In this document: piece by piece, positions 27,474 through 35,738 of the stretch
Numbering within the stretch: the stretch's first letter is position 1
Layout of the letters: the number at the start of each line of letters is the position of its first letter
Source: Mycolicibacterium novocastrense
GTDB taxonomy: Bacteria; Actinomycetota; Actinomycetes; Mycobacteriales; Mycobacteriaceae
Direction: 5' to 3'
Length of the DNA: 64,000 bases
NCBI RefSeq assembly: GCF_001570485.1
Contig: NZ_BCTA01000036.1
Span: forward strand, 186,001-250,000
Translations under genes and position numbers: made by a program
The notes under the pieces: model-generated
Databases searched by the model: none
What the model was told of the DNA's origin: nothing
What the model saw: only the letters and a program-made list of their open reading frames with translations

Positions 27474-28979
27474 CTAGTAAAGCCCTGCCCAGGCTTCCCG
27501 TCGCGCAAAGTCGGGATCCGAGACGACCGTGTCGCGCGCGCTCATGATGATCCGGGTGCAGCGCCGTTCGGTGTCATAGACGGGCCAGTCGTGCCCGTTG
27601 GACCAGTAAATCTCGCCGCTGTCCCACCCCTGAGAAGCGAAGTCGAGCCACGCCCGCTGCATGCGCCTGCCGACCGCGGGCTGCAGCCGCCGCCCCAGCG
27701 GATGGATCCTGCGCCCGAGATATGACGCGTAGCTGTGCTGGATGTGCACGATCTCGCTACCGTGAGTCGCGCCGAGGCCGAGCACGCGCAGGCTGAAACC
27801 GAAGTGGTCGAAGCGGTACATGTGGGTGGGGGCGTGAGCGCTGTACGCATCGGCGAACGCCCACGCCGGCCCGCCGAACATCACGTCGGAGGCGAACGCC
27901 ACCAGCTCCCGTCGGCGCGGATAGTGCGGGTACGCGGCCAGCACGCGCTGTTTGGCGTCGGGCCCGATGCGGGCGAAGTACGCCTCCACAGACGCCTGAG
28001 TGGTCGGCAGCATCGGCGGTTTGGTCCAGGCGAACATCGACGCTTCGTGGCTGTTGGTCCCGATGATCAGCGGCACCCGCCGCAGGGTTCCGGCGCGTGC
28101 GGCATCCACCGGATGATGGGGCAGCAGGTCGACGCCGTACGTCAACCCGTAGGCCAACGTCGGCGTGCGCGCGGCGCTTTCGAGTTGCAGCCTGCCCGCC
28201 GCGCGGCGCAGCTCCCGTTGCGGTAGCCCCTTGACCTCGGATACCGGCACGCCGAGTCGGCGCACGAACTCGTGCGCCTGCTGGGCCCGCTGCTCCCGAT
28301 CGGCGATCAGCGGCAGCGCCGGGCTCTGGGCGATCGCTCGGCTGAACAGGCCCTCGGCGGCGGGGCTGGCGATCAGCGCGAGCACCGACGTGCCGCCCGC
28401 GGACTCGCCGAACACCGTCACGCGGGACGGATCGCCGCCGAAGGCCGCGATGTGGTCGCGGACCCACCGCAGTGCGGCGATCTGGTCCCGCAGCGCGAGG
28501 TTGTCATCGAACCCGTCGCCGAGGTCGCCGAGTTCGAAGCCACCGAAGACGCCGATGCGGTAGGTGATGTTGACGACGACCACGTCGCCGTTGGCGGCCA
28601 GCCGCGAACCGTTGTAGAGCTGGAACTGACCGGCACCGAACACGAACGCGCCGCCGGGGATCCACACCATCACCGGAAGCCACGCACTGGTGTCGGGCGA
28701 CCACACCGTCAAGGTGAGGCAGGCCTCGTCGCGGACCTTGGGATCGTCGCGGCCACCGCCGACGAACGACTTGCCCTGCGGTGGCAGCGGCCCGTGCTCG
28801 ACCGCGTCGCGCAACCCTGTCCACGGCCGCTTCGGCTCTGGACCGAGGAACCGGCGCTCACCCACGGGTTGCTCGGCATAGGGCACCCCTCGCCAGACCC
28901 CGACGCCGCCTTCGGTCGTGCCGCGGAGATCACCGAGGTCGGTGTGCACGACGACCGAATGTCCGACAACGGTGGCCAC
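27474..28979 (-). CDS. Type B carboxylesterase/lipase
   Basis: A 501-residue alpha/beta hydrolase of the cholinesterase/para-nitrobenzyl-esterase type. It has the oxyanion loop IPGGAFVFGAG, nucleophile elbow VTVFGESAGGTS, acid region LIIGTNSHEASMF and late His in LGLGATHGSEIVHI. No signal peptide is seen. The GTG at 28979 is preferred: it lies 6 bases after TACGAT, a good mycobacterial -10 hexamer, so a leaderless transcript is likely. An ATG at 29012 would overlap the divergent peptidase start. The intergenic space between the two starts is only 31 bases. Confidence 0.83.
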   Translation of the reverse strand: MATVVGHSVVVHTDLGDLRGTTEGGVGVWRGVPYAEQPVGERRFLGPEPKRPWTGLRDAVEHGPLPPQGKSFVGGGRDDPKVRDEACLTLTVWSPDTSAWLPVMVWIPGGAFVFGAGQFQLYNGSRLAANGDVVVVNITYRIGVFGGFELGDLGDGFDDNLALRDQIAALRWVRDHIAAFGGDPSRVTVFGESAGGTSVLALIASPAAEGLFSRAIAQSPALPLIADREQRAQQAHEFVRRLGVPVSEVKGLPQRELRRAAGRLQLESAARTPTLAYGLTYGVDLLPHHPVDAARAGTLRRVPLIIGTNSHEASMFAWTKPPMLPTTQASVEAYFARIGPDAKQRVLAAYPHYPRRRELVAFASDVMFGGPAWAFADAYSAHAPTHMYRFDHFGFSLRVLGLGATHGSEIVHIQHSYASYLGRRIHPLGRRLQPAVGRRMQRAWLDFASQGWDSGEIYWSNGHDWPVYDTERRCTRIIMSARDTVVSDPDFARREAWAGLY

Positions 28980-29010
28980 GACCGAATCGTAGTGTGCGAA
29001 GCTGAACGTC

Positions 29011-29904
29011 ATGACCTTCAACGAAGGTATGCGGATCGACACCAGCACCGCCTCGTCCAGTGGCGGCGGGGGCGGACCCGGGCGGGGTATCGCGGTCGGG
29101 GGTGGAGTCGGCGGCCTGCTCATCCTCGTGGTGGCGCTGTTCCTCGGCGTCGACCCCAGCACGGTGGTGCCCCAGCAGGGTCAGTACGACAGCCAGGGTG
29201 TGCAGGCGCCCGGTTTCGACGTCAGCCAGTGCAAGACCGGCGCGGATGCCAACGCGATCCCCCAATGCCTGGTGCTCGCCACCGCCACTTCGTTGGACGG
29301 GATATGGCCGCAGCTGATGCCCGACTACACGCGGCCCGGCGTTCACCTCTTCACCGAGAGTGTCAACACGGCGTGCGGCCATGCCACCAGCGAGGTCGGA
29401 CCGTTCTACTGTCCGGCGGATCAGACCGCCTACTTCGACGTCGGCTTCTTCGATGTACTTCGTGACCAATTCGGTTCCAGCGGCGGGCCGTTGGCACAGG
29501 AATACGTGGTGGCCCATGAGTTCGGCCACCACGTGCAGAACCTCACCGGCGCGCTGCGAAACTCGCAGGGCCCCGGGGCGGCGGGACCCACCGGCGGCGG
29601 CGTGCGCACCGAACTGCAGGCCGACTGTTACGCCGGGGTGTGGGCGCACTACGCCGCCATCACCAAGCAGGAAGGCACCGACGTCACGTTTCTAGAGCCG
29701 TTGACGGACAAGGACATCGCCGATGCGCTGTCGGCCGCGGCCGCGGTGGGCGATGACCGTATCCAGAAGCAGACCACCGGCCGGGTGAACCCCGAGGCGT
29801 GGACGCACGGATCCGCCGCGCAGCGGCAGAAGTGGTTCACCGAGGGCTACCGCACCGGTGATCCCAAGGCCTGCGACACCTTCTCCACGAACGACCTTGG
29901 GTAG
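29011..29904 (+). CDS. Neutral zinc metallopeptidase, YpfJ/KPN_02809 family (Rv2575-like)
   Basis: A 297-residue membrane-anchored protein. A glycine-rich N-terminus leads to one membrane helix at about residues 28-48, then an extracytoplasmic domain with VVAHEFGHHVQNLTG (HExxH) and the downstream ELQADCYAGVWAHY that supplies the third zinc ligand. Four cysteines outside the membrane could form disulfides. Substrates are unknown. A -10-like TAGTGT lies 15 bases before the ATG. The end overlaps the next gene by 8 bases if that gene starts at TTG 29897. Confidence 0.85.
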   Translation: MTFNEGMRIDTSTASSSGGGGGPGRGIAVGGGVGGLLILVVALFLGVDPSTVVPQQGQYDSQGVQAPGFDVSQCKTGADANAIPQCLVLATATSLDGIWPQLMPDYTRPGVHLFTESVNTACGHATSEVGPFYCPADQTAYFDVGFFDVLRDQFGSSGGPLAQEYVVAHEFGHHVQNLTGALRNSQGPGAAGPTGGGVRTELQADCYAGVWAHYAAITKQEGTDVTFLEPLTDKDIADALSAAAAVGDDRIQKQTTGRVNPEAWTHGSAAQRQKWFTEGYRTGDPKACDTFSTNDLG

Positions 29905-31555
29905 GACGCCCACGGCTGTCGACTCCGTCGCCGAACGCTACCTGGACACCCTCGCCGAGCTCGACCCTTGCGCCGCAACGAAAATGGGCATAACCGGTCA
30001 CGACCGCAACTATGAGGAGGAGATCACCGACTACTCCCCCGACGGTGTCGCCGCGCGCGCCGACGCAGCGCGTCGCACACTGCGCGAACTGTCCGAGGTC
30101 ACACCGGCGGACGCGGTCGACGAGGTCACGGTGGCGGCGATGCGCGAGCGCCTGGGAATCGTGATCGACCTCAACGACGCCGGCCTCGATCTGGGCGAAC
30201 TCAACGTGATCGCCTCACCGCTGCAGTCGATGCGCAACGTGTTCGACCTCATGCCGACCCAAACCACCGACGACTGGGCGGTGATCGCGCGCCGGCTGTC
30301 GCAACTGCCCGACCGTGTCGCCGGATACGCCGACGCCCTGCGTGCCGCGGTCGCCGACGGACATCCTCCGGCGGTGCGCCAGGTCATGCGCGGGATCGAA
30401 CAGGCCGCGAGCATTCAGCACCTGCTGGTCGACATGGTCGCGAACGCGGTCCCGGAGAACAAGGCGTTGCACGACGAATTGCAGCAGCACGCGGCGAACG
30501 CCGCCAACGCCTACCGGGAGCTGGACAGGATCCTCGGCGACGAGATCGCCCCGCATGCGCGCGCCGAGGACGCCGTGGGCCGAGAGGTTTACCGGTTGTG
30601 TTCGCGTTCGTTCCTAGGCGCCGAGGTCGATTTCGACGAGACGTACGAGTGGGGTCTGGAGCGGCTGGAAAGCATTGTCGCCGAACAGGAGAGGCTCGCC
30701 CAGCAGTTGTATCCCGGCACGTCGATCGCAGACGCGCTGCGGCGACTGGACGGTGAGGAGCGCTACCTCATCCACGGCGTCGACGCGCTGCAGGCATGGA
30801 TGCAGGACCTGTCCGACCGTGCTGTCGAGGCACTGGCCGACACGCACTTCGACATCGCCGAACCACTGCGTGAGCTGGAGTGCCGGATCGCGCCGACGCA
30901 CACCGGCGGCATCTACTACACCGGTCCGTCGGAAGATTTCAGCAGACCGGGCCGGATGTGGTGGTCGGTTCCGCACGGCGTGGACACCTTCCACACATGG
31001 CAGGAGACCACGACGGTGTTCCACGAGGGCGTTCCGGGACACCATCTGCAGATCGGCCGCGCGGTCGTGCGCGCCGACCAACTCAACCGGTGGCGGCGGC
31101 TGGGCTGCTTCGTGTCGGGTCACGGCGAGGGTTGGGCGCTGTACGCCGAACGACTGATGGCCGAACTCGGCTGGCTCGACGATCCCGGCGACCACATCGG
31201 AATGCTGGACGCGCAACGCTTCCGGGCCGCCCGCGTCGTCATCGACATCGGGGTGCACTGCGGTATGACCGCGCCCGACGGCGCCGTGTGGGATGTCGAC
31301 AAGGCGTGGCAATTCCTGGTGTCCCACAGCGCGATGAACGAGGAGCACCTGCAGTTCGAGCTCGACCGCTACCTGGGCTGGCCGGGCCAGGCGCCGTCGT
31401 ACGCGATCGGGCAGCGCATCTGGCAACGGCTCCGCGACGAGATGCTCGGCCGCGGTGTGTCGCTCAAGGAATTCCACGATCGCGCGCTGGACCTCGGCGG
31501 ACTGCCGCTCGACGTGCTGCGGTCGGCGCTGACGAGTGATTTCGCCTCCGGCTGA
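29897..31555 (+). CDS. DUF885 family metallopeptidase-like protein
   Basis: A protein of about 552 residues with the DUF885 zinc motif TTVFHEGVPGHHLQ and the later GHGEGWALYAERLMAELGW. These resemble M32-like peptidases, and the family is often annotated as dipeptidyl carboxypeptidase-like. No signal peptide is visible, so it is probably cytosolic. The start is uncertain. TTG 29897 gives LGRTPTAVDSVAERYLD and overlaps the previous stop (TTGGGTAG); an ATG at 29858 would overlap the upstream gene by 47 bases. Close spacing suggests an operon with the membrane metallopeptidase. Confidence 0.82.
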   Translation: MGRTPTAVDSVAERYLDTLAELDPCAATKMGITGHDRNYEEEITDYSPDGVAARADAARRTLRELSEVTPADAVDEVTVAAMRERLGIVIDLNDAGLDLGELNVIASPLQSMRNVFDLMPTQTTDDWAVIARRLSQLPDRVAGYADALRAAVADGHPPAVRQVMRGIEQAASIQHLLVDMVANAVPENKALHDELQQHAANAANAYRELDRILGDEIAPHARAEDAVGREVYRLCSRSFLGAEVDFDETYEWGLERLESIVAEQERLAQQLYPGTSIADALRRLDGEERYLIHGVDALQAWMQDLSDRAVEALADTHFDIAEPLRELECRIAPTHTGGIYYTGPSEDFSRPGRMWWSVPHGVDTFHTWQETTTVFHEGVPGHHLQIGRAVVRADQLNRWRRLGCFVSGHGEGWALYAERLMAELGWLDDPGDHIGMLDAQRFRAARVVIDIGVHCGMTAPDGAVWDVDKAWQFLVSHSAMNEEHLQFELDRYLGWPGQAPSYAIGQRIWQRLRDEMLGRGVSLKEFHDRALDLGGLPLDVLRSALTSDFASG

Positions 31556-31595
31556 GCCCCTTTCGCCGCCCGCTCGTACGCCCTAGCGTGGACGC

Positions 31596-32270
31596 ATGGA
31601 GTCCGTTGCCGTCACCGCGAACCTGACCATGCTCGTCGTCGACGGGTGGCAGGTCTACGCCTGGCGCGACGGTGACTCGGTGACGCTGATCGACACTGGG
31701 GCACCGGGATCCGGCGCGGCCATCGCCGAGGCCGTACCTGGAGTCGATCGGATCGTCTTGACGCACGGGCATGTCGACCACGTCGGCTCGGCGGCCGAAC
31801 TCCACACATCGACGGGGGCCCCTGTCCTCGCCGGCGCCGGCGACGCCGCGGCCATTCGCGACGGTGCCGCGCTGCCCCCACCGGTGTTCGAAGATTGGGA
31901 GGTGCCGATCCACGCGCGTGTCGCCGCGGGATTGCCCGATGCGGCCGACCCCGTGCCCGTCGCTCGGGAACTACGCGACGGCGACATCCTGGATTTCGGC
32001 GGCGGCGCCGAGATCCTGTCGATACCGGGCCACACCGAGGGCAGTATCGCGATCCATCTGCCCCGCCACGGTGTGCTGCTGACCGGTGACACCATCGCCA
32101 ACGTCGGCACGCTCATGCTCGGCACCTTCAACCAGGACCGGGCGCGCACGGTGGCGTCATTCCGCCGCCTCGCCGCGCTCGACATCGACACGGCGTGTTT
32201 CGGGCACGGCGAACCGATCATCTCCGGTGCGGGCGCACGGCTTCGGGAGGTCGCGGCCACGCTGAGCTGA
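31596..32270 (+). CDS. MBL-fold metallo-hydrolase
   Basis: A 224-residue metallo-beta-lactamase-fold protein. The motifs are LTHGHVDHVGS (HxHxDH), IPGHTEGSIAIHL, LTGDTIAN and a last histidine in CFGHGEPI, so both metal sites look complete. Its size fits the glyoxalase-II/lactonase-like group. Substrate cannot be assigned. The ATG at 31596 follows a GTGGAC-rich leader with no strong SD. The gene stands 40 bases after the DUF885 gene and may belong to the same transcript. Confidence 0.86.
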   Translation: MESVAVTANLTMLVVDGWQVYAWRDGDSVTLIDTGAPGSGAAIAEAVPGVDRIVLTHGHVDHVGSAAELHTSTGAPVLAGAGDAAAIRDGAALPPPVFEDWEVPIHARVAAGLPDAADPVPVARELRDGDILDFGGGAEILSIPGHTEGSIAIHLPRHGVLLTGDTIANVGTLMLGTFNQDRARTVASFRRLAALDIDTACFGHGEPIISGAGARLREVAATLS

Positions 32271-32326
32271 CCGGCCCCATCCGAATCGCCCAGCGAGTAC
32301 CGTCACCGTGGTCGAAGGAGACACTC

Positions 32327-33073
32327 ATGCGCATCGCAATCGCAGGAGCGACGGGAAACATCGGCGCCCGCACCGCCGCCGCACTCGAGCGCGACGGCCA
32401 CGAGGTCGTCCGCATCAGCCGCTCACTCGGGGTCGACCTGATGTCCGGTGAAGGCCTGGACTCCGCGCTCGCCGGCGTACACGCCGTCGTCGACGCCGTC
32501 AGCGCACCACCCATCGACCGGGACCGCACCATCGAGTACTTCGGCACCACCACACGCAATCTGCTCGCCGCCGAGCAGCGCGCCGGTGTCGGTCACCATG
32601 TGCTGTTGTCAATCGTCGGCATCCACGACATCGAGGGCAATGCGCACTACTCGGGCAAGCGGGAACAGGAACGGCTCGTCGCCGACGGACCGGTGCCGTG
32701 GACCATCGTGCCCGCCACCCAGTTTCACGACTTCGCGGCCATGGTCGCCGGTTGGTTCGAACAGGACGGGGTGTCGACCATCGCCCCGCTGCTCGTGCAG
32801 CCGATCGCGCCCGATGACATCGCCGAGGTCCTCGCCGAGGTCGCCGCCGGTCAACCGCAGGGCCGGTATGTGGATGTCGCGGGTCCCGAGACCCAGGACC
32901 TTGTCGACATGGCACGCCGGACGCTGGCCGCCAGGGGCCGGCAGCTGAAGCTCGTCCCGACCTGGTCGGGCATGTTCGGGCTCTCGATGGCCGGAAACGT
33001 CCTGCTGCCCGGCGAGAATGCGCGCATCGCCCCGACGACGTTCGACGACTGGCTCGCCGCCGGCGCCAACTGA
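32327..33073 (+). CDS. NAD(P)H-binding NmrA-like/atypical SDR protein
   Basis: A 248-residue atypical SDR. The dinucleotide motif is IAGATGNIGARTAAAL, with VVDAVSAPP and HHVLLSIVGIHDIEGNAHYSGKREQE in place of the classical YxxxK. Related proteins reduce small quinones or sense NADP; the role is unknown. AAGGAG 6 bases before ATG 32327 sets the start and excludes a longer frame. It is followed after 13 bases by a mycofactocin-type SDR, so they form a two-gene unit. Confidence 0.84.
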   Translation: MRIAIAGATGNIGARTAAALERDGHEVVRISRSLGVDLMSGEGLDSALAGVHAVVDAVSAPPIDRDRTIEYFGTTTRNLLAAEQRAGVGHHVLLSIVGIHDIEGNAHYSGKREQERLVADGPVPWTIVPATQFHDFAAMVAGWFEQDGVSTIAPLLVQPIAPDDIAEVLAEVAAGQPQGRYVDVAGPETQDLVDMARRTLAARGRQLKLVPTWSGMFGLSMAGNVLLPGENARIAPTTFDDWLAAGAN

Positions 33074-33086
33074 TCAGGAGAACTGA

Positions 33087-33914
33087 ATGACCAACCCCGA
33101 CACCCCGCTGGCCGGAAAGGTGGCCTACGTGACGGGCGCCGCCCGCGGCCAGGGCCGCTCGCACTGCGTCCGGCTGGCCCGCGCCGGCGCCGACATCGTC
33201 GCGATCGACGCCTGCGGTCGGGTCGCCGCGCACAACGGTTATTCGCCCGCGGGCCCGGAGGATCTCGCCGAAACGGTGAGCCTCGTCGAAGGTGAGGGCC
33301 GCAAGATCGTCGCCGACCGGGTCGACGTCCGCGACCTCGCCGGCCAGCAGCGGGTGGTCTCCGACGCGATCGAGCAGTTCGGCCGCCTCGACATCGTCGT
33401 CGCCAACGCCGGTGTGATGAATTGGGGCCGGCTGTGGGAGATTTCGGCGCAACAGTGGCAGGAAGTCCTCGACGTCAACCTCACCGGTGTGTGGAACACG
33501 ATCAAGGCCGCCGTACCGCCGATGATCGAGGCGGGCAACGGTGGGTCGATCATCACGATCAGTTCGGCAGCCGGCATCAAGGCCGTTCCCGGCTGCGGTC
33601 ACTACTGCGCCAGCAAGTTCGGCGTCGTCGGGCTCACCAACTCGTTGGCGGTCGAACTCGGCGAGTTCGGCATTCGGGTCAACTCGGTGCATCCGTACGG
33701 CACCGACACCCCGATGGGCAACGACACGTCGATGTACCAGATCTTCGCCGACCACCAGACCTACATCCACAGCTTCTCCCCCGGCGCGCTGTCGACGGAG
33801 TCGCTGGCCGACCCGGATCTGGTGTCCGACATCGTGGTCTGGTTGGCCAGCGACGCCTCGTCACTGCTGACCGCGGCGCAAATCCCCGCCGACAAGGGCT
33901 ATCTCAAAATTTGA
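33087..33914 (+). CDS. Mycofactocin-coupled-type SDR oxidoreductase
   Basis: A 275-residue SDR with the hallmark GAARGQGRSHCVRLARAGADIVAIDACG, the insertion after the first beta-alpha unit typical of dehydrogenases that keep NAD bound and use mycofactocin as electron carrier (carveol-dehydrogenase group). Catalytic residues are in ITISSAAGIKAVPG and HYCASKFG. The alcohol substrate is unknown. The mycofactocin biosynthesis cluster itself is not in the window. GGAG lies 9 bases upstream of the ATG (GATCAGGAGAACTGA). An imperfect hairpin follows the stop. Confidence 0.88.
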   Translation: MTNPDTPLAGKVAYVTGAARGQGRSHCVRLARAGADIVAIDACGRVAAHNGYSPAGPEDLAETVSLVEGEGRKIVADRVDVRDLAGQQRVVSDAIEQFGRLDIVVANAGVMNWGRLWEISAQQWQEVLDVNLTGVWNTIKAAVPPMIEAGNGGSIITISSAAGIKAVPGCGHYCASKFGVVGLTNSLAVELGEFGIRVNSVHPYGTDTPMGNDTSMYQIFADHQTYIHSFSPGALSTESLADPDLVSDIVVWLASDASSLLTAAQIPADKGYLKI

Positions 33915-34017
33915 GCGTGCCGCGAGTCTGAACTTGTGCGCCAGATGTCGACGAATGTTCGTGCAGGAGTTCAGTTTCGGCGCCCGGGCACCGCCGCCGT
34001 CAGAGCCACCGCCTCCG

Positions 34018-34902
34018 TCAGAGCCGGGACTGCTCCTTGATCGCCGTATCGCTGGTGCGCAGCGGCCGGATCAGCGCGTCCTGGGTGAAGGACGCGATCA
34101 GCTCACCCGCCTCGGTGTGCACCGTGCCGCGCACGTATGACATGCCGGCGCCCACCTGGGTGCTCTCGTGGCTGTAGAGCAGCCACCCGTCCCAGGTAAA
34201 CGGCTCGTGGAAGCTCACCGACACCGTCATCGGTGCGGTCGACACGGTGATGTGCGACTGCGCGGTGCCGATCCCCTCGTGCGCGCGCATCGTCGTCGAA
34301 ATACCAAGGTGCCCGGTCAGATACGCGACGAGCGCCTTGGCGAGCTCGTCGCGGTCGGGGGTCTTGTCGTAGTGCACCCAGGCGTACAGTTCCGGCGGGC
34401 CGACCTCGTCGGGGCTGTTGACGTCGACGACATCGATGAGCCGGATCTCGCGACCGGCCATGGCCATGCCGGCATCGTTGGCTTCCGCGGGTGGCTTCAC
34501 GTTGGGTCGCGGCACCGCATGCCGGATGACGTCGTCGGTCGGGACGTCGGTCAGCACGGTGACGGTGATGCAGCGTTTGCCGTTCTGCTTGGCCGCGGCG
34601 ACAGCGGTTGCGGTGGAACGGCCTTCGTTGACGACGTCGATCTCCAACTCGACCGGTCCGGCCGCGACCATGACCGCCCGCGAGAACACCGCATGCACCG
34701 ATCGAACCGACTTACCCTCGAATCGCTTGGCCACCGCCACGATCACCTGGGCGAGCACCTGGGTGCCCTCGACAACCTGCCGGTCCTCCTCACCGGCGGG
34801 CCCGGTCTCGGCGATGAATCGGTTCTCCCCGTCCGGGCGGACGTCGAACAGGTCGAGCAGGGTGTCGACGGTCCACTGTTGCTGCGCTGAGTCTGTGGTC
34901 AT
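34018..34902 (-). CDS. Acyl-CoA thioesterase (TesB-like double hot-dog) family protein
   Basis: A 294-residue protein with two hot-dog halves. The first has VVEGTQVLAQVIVAVAKRFEGKSVRSVHAVFSRAV and the second HITVSTAPMTVSVSFHEPFTWDGWLLYSHESTQVGAGMSYVRGTVHTEAGELIAS, as in type II acyl-CoA thioesterases, which release free acid from CoA. It is divergent from the TetR gene, and a perfect GGTAAC-GTC-GTTACC palindrome 33 bases upstream is very probably the TetR operator. This places it in the same regulon as the downstream amidohydrolase/acyl-CoA dehydrogenase operon. Confidence 0.83.
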   Translation of the reverse strand: MTTDSAQQQWTVDTLLDLFDVRPDGENRFIAETGPAGEEDRQVVEGTQVLAQVIVAVAKRFEGKSVRSVHAVFSRAVMVAAGPVELEIDVVNEGRSTATAVAAAKQNGKRCITVTVLTDVPTDDVIRHAVPRPNVKPPAEANDAGMAMAGREIRLIDVVDVNSPDEVGPPELYAWVHYDKTPDRDELAKALVAYLTGHLGISTTMRAHEGIGTAQSHITVSTAPMTVSVSFHEPFTWDGWLLYSHESTQVGAGMSYVRGTVHTEAGELIASFTQDALIRPLRTSDTAIKEQSRL

Positions 34903-34934
34903 GCAAGGAACAGTAACCGAGCCTCTACAAAAGC

Positions 34935-34949
34935 GGTAACGTCGTTACC
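34935..34949. promoter_or_regulatory. TetR operator, site 1
   Basis: GGTAAC-GTC-GTTACC is a perfect 6-bp palindrome with a 3-base spacer between the divergent thioesterase (start 34902) and TetR (start 34978). The same core, with A/T at one position, recurs at 35689-35707 before the amidohydrolase. The shared GTC spacer and position make autoregulation by the neighbouring TetR very likely. Confidence 0.78.
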
Positions 34950-34977
34950 AGGCAATCACGAGCCGGAGGTGACGACC

Positions 34978-35628
34978 ATGGCCAAGCCGAGCGGGCGCCC
35001 CGCCGCGAGCGCTACCCGCACGGCCGACGCTGCCGATGGCGATCCCCGGCCCAAGCGCTTCATGAAGTCGGCATTGGCGATCCTCGGCGAGACCGGGCGC
35101 ACCGACTTCACCGTGCTCGAGGTGGTCGAGCGGTCGAAGACGTCGCTGCGGTCCTTCTACCAACACTTCTCGACCAAGGACGAGCTGCTCCTCGCCTTGG
35201 TCGACAAGATCATGTCCGAGTCGACGCGCCGCTGGCGCGAGGACACTGACGGGCTACCGGCCGCCGCGGCCCTTCGGGTCCTCATCGACCGGATCTGCAC
35301 CCCGCCCGAGACCACCGCACAAGACAAGGTCAACCGGGGTCTGACGAACTACAACGACCGCCTCGCCGAGACCTTGCCGCGTGAGTACTCGCGCGTGCTC
35401 TCCCCGGTCTACGAGTTGATCAGAGACATCATCAACCGCGGCATCGCCGAGGGCGTTTTCCGGTCGGACCTCAACGTCGACGCGCGGGCCGCGCTGATCA
35501 TGCAGTCCGCGCTGGGCGCGATCCGGCTGCAGGTGCTGGGCGCGGAACTCAGCGGGATACCGGTCGGCGCCGACGACATCTACGACTACTGCCTCAGCGG
35601 GCTCACCGGCCCGGACAAGCACGCTTGA
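34978..35628 (+). CDS. TetR/AcrR-family regulator
   Basis: A 216-residue regulator. The HTH is FTVLEVVERSKTSLRSFYQHFSTKDELLLALVDKIM, and the C-terminal domain is all-helical, as expected for an effector pocket. The genes around it suggest that the ligand is an acyl-CoA or a related acid. GGAGG at 34965-34969 lies 8 bases before ATG 34978, which is preferred over GTG 34969 inside the SD. Two matching palindromes, one beside its own promoter and one before the next operon, define a compact local regulon. Confidence 0.88.
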   Translation: MAKPSGRPAASATRTADAADGDPRPKRFMKSALAILGETGRTDFTVLEVVERSKTSLRSFYQHFSTKDELLLALVDKIMSESTRRWREDTDGLPAAAALRVLIDRICTPPETTAQDKVNRGLTNYNDRLAETLPREYSRVLSPVYELIRDIINRGIAEGVFRSDLNVDARAALIMQSALGAIRLQVLGAELSGIPVGADDIYDYCLSGLTGPDKHA

Positions 35629-35688
35629 CCTGCACCGCACAAGCCGAGAACCAGCCTCTCCAGGGCGGCTGTTTATGCTGGTCCGAAA

Positions 35689-35707
35689 GTGGTAATGTCA
35701 TTACCAC
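35689..35707. promoter_or_regulatory. TetR operator, site 2
   Basis: GTGGTAATGTCATTACCAC is a perfect palindrome with the same GTC centre and GGTAAY/RTTACC arms as site 1. It lies 31 bases before the amidohydrolase ATG at 35739, overlapping the expected promoter position. The arms extend one further base pair (A/T) on each side. Confidence 0.78.
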
Positions 35708-35738
35708 TCACAGCCAATCAGACTTGCAGGAGGCGAAC

